64,000 bases of DNA from Paenibacillus hamazuiensis (GTDB lineage Bacteria > Bacillota > Bacilli > Paenibacillales > NBRC-103111). Where the stretch lies: positions 3,348,001 to 3,412,000 of the forward strand of contig NZ_JALRMO010000001.1 of NCBI RefSeq assembly GCF_023276405.1, written 5' to 3'. The position numbers and the translations under genes are program-made. Positions 9,127-18,086 of the stretch are shown here, one piece after another. The notes beneath the pieces are model-generated. The model saw only the letters and a list, made by a program, of their open reading frames with translations, was not told the origin of the DNA and ran no database searches. Positions within the stretch are counted from its first letter, which is position 1, and each line of letters starts with the position of its first letter.

Positions 9127-9153
9127 GCCGTTCACCTCTGTATATTTGTATGG

Positions 9154-9576
9154 CTAACCTTCATTCATTATTTCCGAAATCGAACCGTGTATTTCAACGG
9201 AATCCGGCGTGCACAGAAAAATGTTCGGGCCGATCTTCGAAATGGAGCCGTTCAGCGCATATACGGTGCCGCTCAGAAAATCCACGATCCGCGTCGCCTG
9301 GTCGGGACGGACCCGCTGCAGATTGACGACCACCGGACGGCGGGAGCGCAAATGGTCGGCGATTTCCTGGGTTTCCTCATACGATCTCGGCTCGTTTAAA
9401 ATGACCTTTACATTTTTCTGCGAATGAATGCTTACGATGTTGTTCTTACTTTTACTACGCTGCTCGAACGGATTGGTTTCAGGTTCTTCCACTTGCTCGA
9501 CGATCCGTTCGCGTTCTACGATCTCTTCCTCTTCCTGCAGTCCCAAAAAATTCATGAATTTATTCATAACTCCCAT
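9154..9576 (-). CDS. sepF: Cell division protein SepF
   Basis: A 140-residue Z-ring partner that binds the FtsZ C-terminal tail and the membrane. The N-terminal amphipathic helix [11 protein letters not shown] is the membrane anchor. A charged linker follows ([18 protein letters not shown]), then the globular SepF domain from about residue 55 ([21 protein letters not shown]...VVVNLQRV...[15 protein letters not shown]). AGGAGGAGAGG precedes the ATG. An internal ATG 3 codons in is also possible. Its partner FtsZ and the tail peptide it would bind are encoded at 15600-16721. Confidence 0.95.
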   Translation of the reverse strand: MGVMNKFMNFLGLQEEEEIVERERIVEQVEEPETNPFEQRSKSKNNIVSIHSQKNVKVILNEPRSYEETQEIADHLRSRRPVVVNLQRVRPDQATRIVDFLSGTVYALNGSISKIGPNIFLCTPDSVEIHGSISEIMNEG

Positions 9577-9619
9577 GGACCTCTCCTCCTAAAATATTCG
9601 CGGGTTTTCAAAACGACAT

Positions 9620-10321
9620 TTATTTCCCGACCAAAATGCTTCCAAGCCGGACCCAGGTGGCACCTTCTTCAATCGCAACCTCAAAATCGTTCGACATCCC
9701 CATAGAGAGCCCAGGCACCTCGTATCCGAGCACTCCCGAGCGATTCAGGCCGTCCCTCAGCTCGCGCAGCCCGCGAAATACCGGTCTTGTCGCTTCGGCC
9801 TCCGCTTCGAACGGAGCCATCGTCATCAGGCCGACGATCCGAATGTGCGGATACGCCTTAAGCTGCTGCGCGAAATCTGGAAGCTGCTCCGGTGGCAGGC
9901 CATATTTCGTTTCTTCCCCGGAAACGTTTAACTGAATGAAGCACTTCGCCTCCAACCCGAGCTGGGCCGCCTTTTTGTCAATTTCCTTGGCCAGGGACAG
10001 CCGGTCCAACGAATGAATGTAGGCGAAGCGGCCGACGACTTCCTTTACCTTGTTGGTTTGCAGATGCCCGATAAAATGCCAGGTGCCCTGCGAGCCGAGC
10101 CGCTCCCATTTCTCCTGCGCATCCTGCCAGCGGTTTTCGCCGATGTCGGCAAGACCTGCCTGCAAAACCTGTTCCGTCGCTTCCGCAGAAACATATTTCG
10201 TAACCGCAATGACATTCACGTCGCTCCTGGCCCGCCCGCTTCGTTCGCAGGCTGCGGCGATGCGCCGCTCCACTTCGGCAATTCTCTCTTGCAACGCAGA
10301 CATGCTGCTCTGTATATCCAA
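9620..10321 (-). CDS. yggS: YggS family pyridoxal phosphate homeostasis protein
   Basis: A 233-residue PLP-binding protein with the alanine-racemase N-terminal fold but no known catalytic activity; family members balance PLP and amino/keto acid pools. The PLP lysine is in [14 protein letters not shown]. Later signatures are [20 protein letters not shown] and the phosphate-binding [25 protein letters not shown] region. It starts at TTG 10321, with GAGGTGA 7 bases upstream. It matches ylmE of B. subtilis by position between pgeF (ylmD) and sepF (ylmF). Confidence 0.94.
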   Translation of the reverse strand: MDIQSSMSALQERIAEVERRIAAACERSGRARSDVNVIAVTKYVSAEATEQVLQAGLADIGENRWQDAQEKWERLGSQGTWHFIGHLQTNKVKEVVGRFAYIHSLDRLSLAKEIDKKAAQLGLEAKCFIQLNVSGEETKYGLPPEQLPDFAQQLKAYPHIRIVGLMTMAPFEAEAEATRPVFRGLRELRDGLNRSGVLGYEVPGLSMGMSNDFEVAIEEGATWVRLGSILVGK

Positions 10322-10346
10322 AACGAAGTCACCTCACTTGTCGCTT

Positions 10347-11204
10347 TCAAGACAGCGGCCGAATGCCGATCCACGCAGCCATCCGCCCCGTCCTCCCGCC
10401 TTCCTTGCGGTGGGAAAAAAACAAGTCCGTACGGCAACTGGTACATAACGTAGATACTTCGATGTTCGACGGCAAAATTCCTGCTTTTATCATAATTTGT
10501 CGATTAAAATGTTGCAAGTTCAGCATATGCTTCCCGTTACCTTTGGAGATATAAAATTCCCCTTCGTTACCTGCTGCACTTGGCCCCGTCTGCTCGAGCG
10601 CTTCGCGAACGCGGCCGATCACCGCATCGTCCACCTCGTAGCAGCATACGCCGATGGACGGGCCAATCGCCGCCACTAGCTCGGACGGCCGCGAGCCGTA
10701 GGCGCGCTGCATCGCCGACACCGTCTCGCGGGCGATTTGCAGCACGCTGCCTTTCCAGCCTGCATGGCTGAGGCCTACGGCCCGGTGCACGGGGTCGTAG
10801 AAGTAAAGCGGCACGCAGTCCGCGAAAAGCGCATGCAGGAAAATGCCGGGTTCGTTCGTTATGAACCCGTCCTTTGCCTGGATCGCCTCTTCGCGCGAAT
10901 AAACGCCTTTGCCGCCGTCGGCGGGCGAGATCACGGCGATGTCGCAGCCGTGCACCTGCTCCGCATATGTGGCGCGGCCGGCGGGGATGCCGAGCGCCTC
11001 GGCGAGCTTCTCGCGGTTAGCGATCACGTCGCCAGGCCGGTCCGACACATGCAAGCCGCAATTAAGCGACGTGAAAGGCTCCCCGCTTACGCCGCCGCGC
11101 CGCGTCGTAAAACCGGCGCTGATCTGCGGAAAGCGCGCCGCCCATGACGTTATATGTAAAAGCTCTGCTCCATTAGGCGCTTTCTCTAAAATAAACGGTT
11201 CCAT
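10347..11204 (-). CDS. pgeF: Peptidoglycan editing factor PgeF (YfiH/YlmD, multicopper-like fold)
   Basis: A 285-residue protein of the YfiH/LACC1 family, which acts on nucleosides (purine nucleoside phosphorylase/deaminase activity in relatives) and in E. coli prevents L-Ser incorporation into muropeptides. Metal or active-site ligands are visible as TYAEQVHG, LFADCVPLYFYDP and VGLSHAGWKG (Cys and His), with GPSIGVCCYEV further on. ATG 11204 has GAGGAG 9 bases upstream; upstream readings lack a ribosome site. It is part of the ylm operon. Confidence 0.93.
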   Translation of the reverse strand: MEPFILEKAPNGAELLHITSWAARFPQISAGFTTRRGGVSGEPFTSLNCGLHVSDRPGDVIANREKLAEALGIPAGRATYAEQVHGCDIAVISPADGGKGVYSREEAIQAKDGFITNEPGIFLHALFADCVPLYFYDPVHRAVGLSHAGWKGSVLQIARETVSAMQRAYGSRPSELVAAIGPSIGVCCYEVDDAVIGRVREALEQTGPSAAGNEGEFYISKGNGKHMLNLQHFNRQIMIKAGILPSNIEVSTLCTSCRTDLFFSHRKEGGRTGRMAAWIGIRPLS

Positions 11205-11332
11205 GCTTGTCCGCTCCTCTTCCCTGTTTCCCACCCGGGTCAATCCAATCTTCGTAAGCTTACTATACAATAAACGGCGCACGAACATAAGGGCTTCGGC
11301 ACTTTTTGTACCGAAGCGTCGCCCGTGCGTCG

Positions 11333-11638
11333 TCAGTTTCCGCGGTAAGGACGGTTGTCATACTCATACGTTTCCCCGTCTTCAGCCTGCCGGTACGTGG
11401 GGCGCAGATCGTCGAGCTTGACCAATACGACATCCATGCCGATTTTGACGATATTTTTCCACGGAATGATCACGTCGGTTGTGCCGCCGAACAAACCGAA
11501 AAAGCGGCTTTGATTCGGAACGACGATCGAGTCGATTCGGCCGTTGCGCAAATCGAGCTCAAGGTCGCTGATTTGACCGAGTTTTTTTCCGTCCACAATA
11601 TTGATGACGTCCTTGGATTGGAAATCGGAAATTTTCAT
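11333..11638 (-). CDS. ylmC: YlmC/YmxH family PRC-barrel protein
   Basis: A 101-residue single-domain protein. KISDFQSKDVINIVDGKKLGQISDLELD is a PRC-barrel start, and WKNIVKIGMDVVLVKL is its second half. The YlmC/YmxH group is confined to Firmicutes, often in sporulation neighbourhoods, with no proven function. GGTGAG lies 6 bases before ATG 11638. As first gene of the ylm set it lies downstream of sigG. The tail TYEYDNRPYRGN is polar and variable. Confidence 0.92.
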   Translation of the reverse strand: MKISDFQSKDVINIVDGKKLGQISDLELDLRNGRIDSIVVPNQSRFFGLFGGTTDVIIPWKNIVKIGMDVVLVKLDDLRPTYRQAEDGETYEYDNRPYRGN

Positions 11639-11831
11639 GATCGGCTCACCACGGCTTCCCGCAATTTGTATTATTAATACTATATGTAAGAGCCCAGCAA
11701 AATGTCCTTAAGAATCGAAAATCGGTCTAAGCAGCAAAAAAACCGCCTTCCTCCGCACCCGCCGGGCAATGGCGAGAAAACTTGCCGGCATGCCGGCATG
11801 GGTTGCGGCTGAAAGCGGTCGTACTGACAGC

Positions 11832-12614
11832 TTATTGTTTCACATGCTTCTGCATTTGCGAAATCGCCGATTTTTCGAGGCGGGATACCTGCGCTTGGGA
11901 AATGCCGATCTCGTCGGCAACCTCCATCTGCGTTTTGCCGTCAAAAAACCTCATCGACAATATCATCTTCTCCCGGTCTCCAAGCTTCCTCATCGCTTCG
12001 CGGAGGGCGATTCCTTCGATCCAGGAAACATCTTTGTTGCGATCGTCGCTAATTTGATCCATCACGTAAATCGGATCGCCGCCGTCATGGTAAATCGGCT
12101 CGAACAGCGATACCGGATCCTGAATGGCATCCAAAGCGAACACGACGTCTTCCTTCGGCACGTTGAGCGCTTCGGATATTTCGTAAATCGTCGGCTCCCG
12201 CGAGTTTTGGTTCGTGAGGTTATCCCTCACCTGCAGCGCTTTATAAGCGATGTCGCGCAGCGAACGGGATACGCGGATCGGGTTGTTATCTCTTAAATAC
12301 CTGCGGATTTCGCCGATGATCATCGGCACCGCATAGGTGGAAAATTTGACGTTTTGGCTTAAATCGAAGTTGTCGATCGCCTTCATCAGACCGATGCAGC
12401 CGACCTGAAACAAATCGTCGACAAACTCCCCCCGGTTGTTAAAACGCTGAATGACGCTCAGCACAAGCCGAAGGTTTCCGTTGACCAATTTCTCTCTTGC
12501 AGATCGTTCGTTTTGCGTTTGAAGCTGAACGAATAATTCACGCATTTCCGCATTAGTCAGAACAGGCAGTTTCGAGGTGTCTACTCCACAGATTTCGACT
12601 TTGTTTCGGGTCAC
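11832..12614 (-). CDS. sigG: RNA polymerase sporulation sigma factor SigG
   Basis: The late forespore sigma factor, 260 residues, the same length as in B. subtilis. The N-terminal TRNKVEICGVDTSKLPVL is nearly identical to the known SigG start. Region 2 is visible as NLRLVLSVIQRFNNRGEFVDDLFQVGCIGLMKAIDNFD, with conserved KFSTYAVPMIIGEIRRYLRD. Region 4 is GKTQMEVADEIGISQAQVSRLEKSAI. The start is GTG 12614 with GGGAGGT 7 bases upstream; reading from further upstream would run through the promoter. A sigma-F-type promoter lies just upstream and a terminator separates it from sigE, so it has its own control. Confidence 0.97.
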   Translation of the reverse strand: MTRNKVEICGVDTSKLPVLTNAEMRELFVQLQTQNERSAREKLVNGNLRLVLSVIQRFNNRGEFVDDLFQVGCIGLMKAIDNFDLSQNVKFSTYAVPMIIGEIRRYLRDNNPIRVSRSLRDIAYKALQVRDNLTNQNSREPTIYEISEALNVPKEDVVFALDAIQDPVSLFEPIYHDGGDPIYVMDQISDDRNKDVSWIEGIALREAMRKLGDREKMILSMRFFDGKTQMEVADEIGISQAQVSRLEKSAISQMQKHVKQ

Positions 12615-12647
12615 TCGTGATACCTCCCAAGGAGAAACATTACTGTT

Positions 12648-12676
12648 AATTATCTCCTCGGTCCCCTTTTTTATGC
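12648..12676 (-). promoter_or_regulatory. Sigma-F-type promoter of sigG
   Basis: Minus-strand GCATA (12672-12676), a 14-base spacer and GGAGATAATT (12648-12657). The last block fits the sigma-F -10 pattern GGnrAnAnTw at every defined position. sigG is known to be switched on by sigma-F in B. subtilis. Confidence 0.7.
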
Positions 12677-12767
12677 GTCGCAGACTCGGGGTCAAAATCC
12701 CGCTGAAAACGATTCCAACCTGCAACGGGGAAGGAAAGATTTCGCTTTCAAACATGCGAAAAAAAAT

Positions 12768-12803
12768 TCAAGAGCCCCGTTGATCGTGCCTCGGGACTCT
12801 TGA
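12768..12803. terminator. Terminator between sigE and sigG
   Basis: TCAAGAGCCCCG (12768-12779) pairs with CGGGACTCTTGA (12792-12803). A/T runs flank both sides. On the minus strand it lies right after the sigE stop and limits read-through into sigG. Confidence 0.85.
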
Positions 12804-12805
12804 TT

Positions 12806-13528
12806 TTACACCATTTTGTTAAACTCTTTCCGCAGACGCTTGATGATCCGTTTCTCCAATCGGGATATGTAAGATTGGGAAATGCCGAGCATATCCGCCA
12901 CGTCCTTCTGCGTCTTCTCCTCGCCGTCCTGAAGGCCGAAGCGCAGCTCCATAATGACGCGCTCCCGCTCCGACAACTTGTCGAGCGCCTTGTGCAGCAG
13001 CTTGCGGTCGACCTGCTCCTCGATGTTGCGGTAAATCGTATCGTTTTCCGTTCCGAGCACGTCGGAAAGCAGCAGCTCGTTGCCGTCCCAGTCGATATTG
13101 AGCGGCTCGTCGAACGATACCTCCGTGCGGATTTTGCTGTTCCTTCTAAGGTACATGAGAATCTCGTTTTCAATGCATCGGGAAGCGTACGTAGCCAGCT
13201 TGATTTTTTTCTCGGGATCAAACGTGTTTACCGCCTTAATGAGCCCGATCGCTCCGATGGACACCAAATCTTCGATGTTGATGCCGGTGTTTTCAAACTT
13301 TCTGGCAATATATACGACAAGCCGCAAATTGCGCTCGATCAGCATGGCGCGTATGGCGGCATCTCCGGATGGAAGCCTTTCCAGCAAATATTCTTCTTCT
13401 TCCCGGGAAAGCGGAGGCGGCAGCGCTTCGCTGCCCCCGATGTAATAAACCTCGTCGCTTTTCAGCCCCAGCGCCATAAGCAGACGATAGTAGGCCAGTT
13501 GCATGCGCAGCTTCCATTTTAACAGCAT
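12806..13528 (-). CDS. sigE: RNA polymerase sporulation sigma factor SigE (pro-sigma-E)
   Basis: The early mother-cell sigma factor, 240 residues, made as an inactive pro-protein. The N-terminal 27 or so residues (hydrophobic and basic, [19 protein letters not shown]) form the pro-sequence removed by SpoIIGA. The body closely follows B. subtilis Sig[61 protein letters not shown], then region 4 [26 protein letters not shown] 13528 with AAGGAGG 10 bases upstream is chosen over GTG 13549, which overlaps the site. It follows spoIIGA by 30 bases as a two-gene operon. Confidence 0.98.
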   Translation of the reverse strand: MLLKWKLRMQLAYYRLLMALGLKSDEVYYIGGSEALPPPLSREEEEYLLERLPSGDAAIRAMLIERNLRLVVYIARKFENTGINIEDLVSIGAIGLIKAVNTFDPEKKIKLATYASRCIENEILMYLRRNSKIRTEVSFDEPLNIDWDGNELLLSDVLGTENDTIYRNIEEQVDRKLLHKALDKLSERERVIMELRFGLQDGEEKTQKDVADMLGISQSYISRLEKRIIKRLRKEFNKMV

Positions 13529-13558
13529 AGCGGTTGTGCCTCCTTGCACTTGGTGTAA

Positions 13559-14488
13559 TTAAGATTGCATCAGCATCGGATGAATGATCGCCTGGTACGA
13601 ATTGTCGGAGCTCAGCTTGCCTCCGTCCAGCCCGATTAATACTTTGGGGGACTCGATTTGTTTTTCGTTATGGGTAATGACCACCCGGTCCGGCTTGATC
13701 GCCAGCATAAATTGAGTTGCCTTGTTAATTCCCCGATAAGGGACCAGACGAAGGCGATCCTGCCATACGAATGTGTCCTGGCTGTCCTCGGAACCGATGC
13801 CGGAAATGATTTGGTCGACCTCGGCTTCCCGAATCCGATTCATCCATGACTCGGGAATATACTCTTTCCATTGCGAAGCCTCCATGATCATAACCGGAGT
13901 GCGCGTCAGCGGATCGTACAATTGGTTGCCGGTGTCGATCAGCCCTGTGCAGCTTGTTTCCGCCTGACCGATTTCAATCCGTACCTCGGCCATGAATGCC
14001 GTTACTTCCTCGCGTTTCTTGGCGCTTTTAAACACGTTGCGAAAAATCCATAATCCCGGCAAAAGCAGCACGGCAACCGCAGTAAACGTGAACGAAATTG
14101 TATGATGATCCACTCCGGTCTGGCCGATAACGATCCCATCCAGCACTTCGCTTGACGACTCCAAAAAATAGTTGATGCCCAGTATCGCACCCGCCACCGC
14201 AAAGTTAATGGCATAAAACATCCCCAAATTACGCAAAAAATGCTGCAGGCTCGGAAATCCGAACGCGACGGCAAGCATGCCGAGGGCAAAACAAAACTTC
14301 AGCAAAAACGTAAATAAAAACGACATCTCCGGAATAAACATAAAAACGACGTAAGAGGCGCCGATTCCGGTGGCAAGCAGCAGCCTCCACCACGCAAAGC
14401 GGATTTTACGGGCACGGGCGGTTGCGTACAGCAGCACCCCGTCGATCAGGAAGTTTGTCAGGAAAATAAGATCCAGGTAGACGATCAT
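13559..14488 (-). CDS. spoIIGA: Sporulation sigma-E processing peptidase SpoIIGA
   Basis: A membrane aspartic protease, 309 residues, that cleaves pro-sigma-E on a signal from the forespore (SpoIIR). The N-terminal half has five hydrophobic segments (IVYLDLIFLTNFLIDGVLLY first). The C-terminal domain carries the catalytic Asp185 in TGLIDTGNQLYDP, the retropepsin-like DTGN motif. MIVYLD at 14488 with AAGGGAA 7 bases upstream matches the family start. sigE follows directly. The promoter region upstream runs into repeats; possible Spo0A boxes are listed separately. Confidence 0.97.
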   Translation of the reverse strand: MIVYLDLIFLTNFLIDGVLLYATARARKIRFAWWRLLLATGIGASYVVFMFIPEMSFLFTFLLKFCFALGMLAVAFGFPSLQHFLRNLGMFYAINFAVAGAILGINYFLESSSEVLDGIVIGQTGVDHHTISFTFTAVAVLLLPGLWIFRNVFKSAKKREEVTAFMAEVRIEIGQAETSCTGLIDTGNQLYDPLTRTPVMIMEASQWKEYIPESWMNRIREAEVDQIISGIGSEDSQDTFVWQDRLRLVPYRGINKATQFMLAIKPDRVVITHNEKQIESPKVLIGLDGGKLSSDNSYQAIIHPMLMQS

Positions 14489-14568
14489 CGCTATTTTCCC
14501 TTCTGCCTTTTTCCAAAGCTGTATAACTGTCGGCTGAGACAAGTATATAAAAATCCGCCTTCAAAGTC

Positions 14569-14607
14569 TGTCTAAACTTGCCGTCCGGGAGCAACTATTT
14601 TTGTCAG
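14569..14607. promoter_or_regulatory. Possible Spo0A boxes upstream of spoIIGA
   Basis: TGTCTAA (14569-14575) and TTTTGTCAG (14599-14607) resemble the Spo0A box TGTCGAA/TTTGTCRAA. spoIIG in B. subtilis is Spo0A-activated from a sigma-A promoter with long spacing. I could not find convincing -35 and -10 elements at the right distance. Confidence 0.25.
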
Positions 14608-14675
14608 TTTTTGTTACTGGTTGCCCGCCGCCCGCCCCTATCTTTTTTAACCCTGCTAAAATTCTACTTTTCTCC

Positions 14676-15150
14676 AATAATTCCACCCCTAAGGCTTGCT
14701 CCCACCCCTAAATCCCCTCCGGAGGAGGGGACCCCAGGGCTCTGCCCTGGACCCGGGCGCATATGTTCATACGTGCCTCTTATTCGCGGTTGTCTGCCAT
14801 GGATTTTTGGCTTCGCCGAAAAATCCTATGTCCGACACGCTGCACTTTGGGTGCTTGGCGGGGAGGGTTCATGCGTGCCTCTTGCTCGCGTTTCTCTGCC
14901 ATGGATTTTTGGCTTCGCCGAAAAATCCTATGCCCGACACGATGCACTTTGGGTGCTTGGCGGGGAGGGTTCATGCGTGCCTCTTGCTCGCGTTTCTCTG
15001 CCATGGATTTTTGGCTTCGCCGAAAATCCTATGTCCGACACGCTGCACTTTGGGTGGTGCTTGGCGGGGAGGGTTCAAGCGTGCCTCTTGCCCGCGGTTG
15101 TCCGGCCTCGCTTCTTCGAAGCATCGGGCGGACACGCTTTACTTTTCGCT
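14676..15150 (+). repeat. Hairpin-linker repeat array, copy 1 (four hairpins)
   Basis: The block begins with iterated CCCACCCCTAA, then a cap of two small hairpins (14705-14757: CCCCTCC/GGAGGGG and CCAGGGC-TCT-GCCCTGG). Three units of 101-102 bases follow, each with GGATTTTTGGC-TTCG-CCGAAAAATCC (cores at 14798, 14899 and 15001, the third lacking one A), the tail GACACGCTGCACTTT and a GC-rich linker. A fourth hairpin (15100-15134) has a different inner stem, CGCTTC-TTCG-GAAGC-like, inside GTCCG/CGGAC arms. Open frames here are by-products of the repeat. No coding gene is supported from 14489 to 15599. Confidence 0.85.
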
Positions 15151-15192
15151 GTAACTCTGGCCTCGGGCGGGATTCTGGGAGTACTTCTATAT

Positions 15193-15359
15193 GAAAAATC
15201 GTATAGAAATTATGCTAAGATCGTAAAACAGACCAATTTGTGCGAAAAATCATATACATGTATACCTTGGGACGATGTAGTCAAAACATGAATATGAAAA
15301 ATCAGATATAAATTTTCTTTTTGCGTCAGTCCCAATGATTGTATTTGAAAAATCATACA
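15193..15359 (+). repeat. Four GAAAAATCATATA boxes at 51-52 bp spacing
   Basis: Near-identical boxes begin at 15193, 15244, 15296 and 15347 (GAAAAATCGTATA, GAAAAATCATATA, GAAAAATCAGATATA, GAAAAATCATACA). The 38-39 bases between them are unrelated, and the DNA is AT-rich compared with its neighbours. The 51-52 bp spacing is about five helical turns, so all boxes face one side of the DNA. No gene is visible here. Confidence 0.7.
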
Positions 15360-15549
15360 AAATAAAAATAACGAGGGGGTAACGTCTGAAACTGGAATAC
15401 AAGACGGGGTCCGTGACTTGGTCGGATAATTATGGAGTGAGTCGGCCCAATAACTCAAATTTCCGAAGTGGCCGAGCTGTAGCTCCGCCCCCCAAATGAT
15501 TGCGTTATCTTCGGATCGTTTTACAGTTCCTCTATACGCGAAAACTAAA

Positions 15550-15585
15550 AAAACTCCCTGCAGAGATATCTCTGCGAGGAGTTTT
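15550..15585. terminator. Terminator after ftsZ
   Basis: AAACTCCCTGCAGAGA pairs with TCTCTGCGAGGAGTTT around a very short loop, with A/T runs on both sides. It lies 15 bases past the ftsZ stop and closes the long dcw transcript. Confidence 0.85.
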
Positions 15586-15599
15586 CATATCGTTAAATG

Positions 15600-16721
15600 C
15601 TACTTGTCGTTGAAGCCGCCGCGGTTGCGATTGCGAAGGAAGGTCGGGATGTCGAGCTGGTCGTTCGACGCCGGCTGGCTGCCGAACGGACGCAGATTGC
15701 CGAGTCTGTTGTCCTGAGGTTCAGACTGTGCGGCGCCGGCCGGTTTGCGGTTCGGGACGGATTGGGCGCGATGCTCGAAACCTGTCGCGATGACCGTGAC
15801 CATAATTTCGTCCTTCAATCTTTCGTCGATGACCGCACCGAAAATCATATTGACCTCCGGATCGGAAGCGGTGGCGACGATGTCAGCCGCTTCGTTCACT
15901 TCGTACAGCGACAAATTGGCGCCGCCGGTAATGTTCATCAGCACGCCGCGCGCACCGTCGATGGACGTTTCGAGGAGCGGGCTCATGATCGCTTTCTTGG
16001 CCGCTTCGGCAGCGCGATTCTCGCCGGTGGCAATGCCGATACCCATCAGTGCGGAGCCCCGTTCGGTCATAATCGTTTTCACGTCGGCAAAGTCGAGATT
16101 GATGAGTCCCGGTACGGCAATCAGGTCGGAGATGCCTTGCACCCCTTGACGGAGCACGTTGTCCGCATGCATGAACGCTTCGAGCATCGGCGTCTTCTTG
16201 TCGACGATCTCAAGCAAGCGGTCGTTCGGAATGACGATCAGCGTGTCCACTTTTTCCTTCAATGCGGCGATGCCTTGCTCAGCCTGCATTGCGCGTTTGC
16301 GGCCTTCGAACGTAAACGGCCGGGTTACGACGCCTACCGTCAAAGCGCCGCACTCCTTGGCGATTTCCGCGATTACCGGAGCGGCTCCGGTACCAGTTCC
16401 GCCGCCCATGCCTGCGGTCACGAACACCATATCGGCTCCGCGCAGCGTGTTCAAAATCAACTCACGCGATTCTTCGGCCGCTTTTTTTCCGACATCCGGA
16501 TTCGCTCCGGCGCCAAGCCCGCGGGTGAGCTTGTCCCCGATTTGCAGCCGGTGTTCGGCTTTCGCCGAATGCAGCGCCTGAGCGTCCGTGTTCACGGTAA
16601 TAAACTCGACGCCTTGAACGCCGTTGTCGATCATCCGGTTGACGGCGTTGCTGCCGCCGCCGCCTACGCCAATTACTTTTATTTTCGCCAGTTGGTCCAT
16701 GTCCAGATCTAATTCAAACAT
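15600..16721 (-). CDS. ftsZ: Cell division protein FtsZ
   Basis: The tubulin-like GTPase that forms the Z-ring, 373 residues. The signature GGGTGTG is at residues 106-112; the N-terminal [17 protein letters not shown] and the T7 catalytic loop ([11 protein letters not shown]) are present. A variable linker (about 315-355) leads to the conserved C-terminal tail [14 protein letters not shown], the docking site for FtsA and SepF, both encoded in this window. It follows ftsA by 47 bases, and a strong terminator follows. AGGGGGAT precedes the ATG by about 9 bases. Confidence 0.99.
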   Translation of the reverse strand: MFELDLDMDQLAKIKVIGVGGGGSNAVNRMIDNGVQGVEFITVNTDAQALHSAKAEHRLQIGDKLTRGLGAGANPDVGKKAAEESRELILNTLRGADMVFVTAGMGGGTGTGAAPVIAEIAKECGALTVGVVTRPFTFEGRKRAMQAEQGIAALKEKVDTLIVIPNDRLLEIVDKKTPMLEAFMHADNVLRQGVQGISDLIAVPGLINLDFADVKTIMTERGSALMGIGIATGENRAAEAAKKAIMSPLLETSIDGARGVLMNITGGANLSLYEVNEAADIVATASDPEVNMIFGAVIDERLKDEIMVTVIATGFEHRAQSVPNRKPAGAAQSEPQDNRLGNLRPFGSQPASNDQLDIPTFLRNRNRGGFNDK

Positions 16722-16768
16722 AGCGGTATTATCCCCCTAAAAATTTTTACGAAAAAAAGCTGCTGCAT

Positions 16769-18022
16769 TTAAATAAATTCGCTCAACCAATTTTTAAAAC
16801 GTTCGAACAAGCCGGATTTGGCGGAGTCCGCAGAGGATGATACCTTTTTGTTGCCGCTCGTTTTTTTGATGAAGCTCGTTTGCTTGCTGCTTGCCTTTAT
16901 ATATTTCGATGCGTATTGGATAATTCCTACCCCGCTCGTGTAAGACGGGTCTCTCACGCCGATATAGTCCGGAACCGCGATGCGCACCGAAGTTTGCAGC
17001 TCCGCCTGCGCAACCGTCAACATGCCCGGCATGGAAACGGAGCCGCCGGTCAGCACATAACCCCCGGGCACATCCGCATACCCGAGCCGCTGCACCTCGA
17101 CCCTGATCAGGTGAAAAATTTCCTGCACGCGAGGTTCGATGATGTTGGCCAGATCGACCTGCGAAAACTCCTTATCCACATTGCTGCCGATCCGGTTCAC
17201 CTTGAAAACCTGGTCGGATGCCGCGTCGTCTACGACGGCACAACCGAATTTCAGCTTGATTTTTTCCGCGATATCCATCTGCGTCCGAAGCCCGATGGCG
17301 ATATCGTTCGTTACAAATTCGCCGCCGATCGGCAGCGTCGACGTTGCCACCATGTTGCCTTCCTGAAATACCGCGATCGTCGTGGCGCCCGCGCCGATGT
17401 CCACCAGCACGGTGCCTACCATTTTCTCATCTTTGGACAGCGCAAGCTGACCCGATGCAAGCGACATGAGAATGAGCCCGGCAACCTTGAGGCCGGCCTT
17501 CTCAACGACGCGAAGCAAGTTATGTATTCCTGTTTTCGCTCCGGTAATAATCGTCGCTTCCACTTCAAGCCGTACGCCGATCATCCCTCTCGGGTCGTTG
17601 ATGCCTTCCAGTCCGTCCACCAAATATTGATTCGGAACGACTCCGATAATTTCCCGCTCCGGAGGCAAGGCGATGACTCTGGCCGCTTGAATGACCCGTT
17701 CGATATCCTCATCGCCGATTTCGCGATCCTCGTTCGAAACTGCAACCACGCCGTGGCTTGTTTGCAGCGCTATATGATTTCCGGAAATTCCTACATGCAC
17801 TTCGGATATTTGAATACCGACCATCCGTTCGGCATGGTCGATCGCATTACGGATGGACTGCACGGTTTGATCGATATCTACGATTGCTCCTTTGCGAATT
17901 CCCTCCGAGTCGGCAGATCCAACTCCTATTATATTAATGGCTCCGTTAACAACTTCCCCAATAATAGCGCGAACTTTGGATGTACCGATGTCCAAACTAA
18001 CAATGATGTCATTGCTGCTCAA
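16769..18022 (-). CDS. ftsA: Cell division protein FtsA
   Basis: An actin-fold membrane tether for FtsZ, 417 residues. The phosphate-1 motif is IVSLDIGTSKVRAIIGEV at the N terminus, and the GAGATTIAVFQEG and GGYVLTGGSVSMPGM motifs mark the second subdomain. The C terminus ends in SGLFERFKNWLSEFI, an amphipathic helix of the usual membrane-targeting kind after a Lys/Ser-rich linker. The start is TTG 18022 with an AGGAGGTG site 7 bases upstream. A sigma-H-like promoter lies about 65 bases upstream, besides read-through from divIB. Confidence 0.97.
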   Translation of the reverse strand: MSSNDIIVSLDIGTSKVRAIIGEVVNGAINIIGVGSADSEGIRKGAIVDIDQTVQSIRNAIDHAERMVGIQISEVHVGISGNHIALQTSHGVVAVSNEDREIGDEDIERVIQAARVIALPPEREIIGVVPNQYLVDGLEGINDPRGMIGVRLEVEATIITGAKTGIHNLLRVVEKAGLKVAGLILMSLASGQLALSKDEKMVGTVLVDIGAGATTIAVFQEGNMVATSTLPIGGEFVTNDIAIGLRTQMDIAEKIKLKFGCAVVDDAASDQVFKVNRIGSNVDKEFSQVDLANIIEPRVQEIFHLIRVEVQRLGYADVPGGYVLTGGSVSMPGMLTVAQAELQTSVRIAVPDYIGVRDPSYTSGVGIIQYASKYIKASSKQTSFIKKTSGNKKVSSSADSAKSGLFERFKNWLSEFI

Positions 18023-18086
18023 CCCGTGGCACCTCCTGTAACGTAAATGAATAAATGGTTATGGCGAGCAATACCTTCTGTTATCT

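Noticed and set aside
11738-11800. GC-rich palindrome (ATGCCGGCATGCCGGCA) and a weak hairpin after sigG
   Set aside because: It may be a terminator, but the stem I can draw is only 4-5 bases and the poly-T run is one-sided.
14578-15291. Open frames with repeated WLRRK/CTLGAWRGG protein repeats
   Set aside because: The repeats come from the DNA hairpin array; there is no start signal, and the third hairpin lacks one base that would break any selected frame.
15193-15359. CRISPR-like array
   Set aside because: The boxes are only 13-15 bases, diverge, and have no cas genes nearby; CRISPR repeats are longer and nearly identical.
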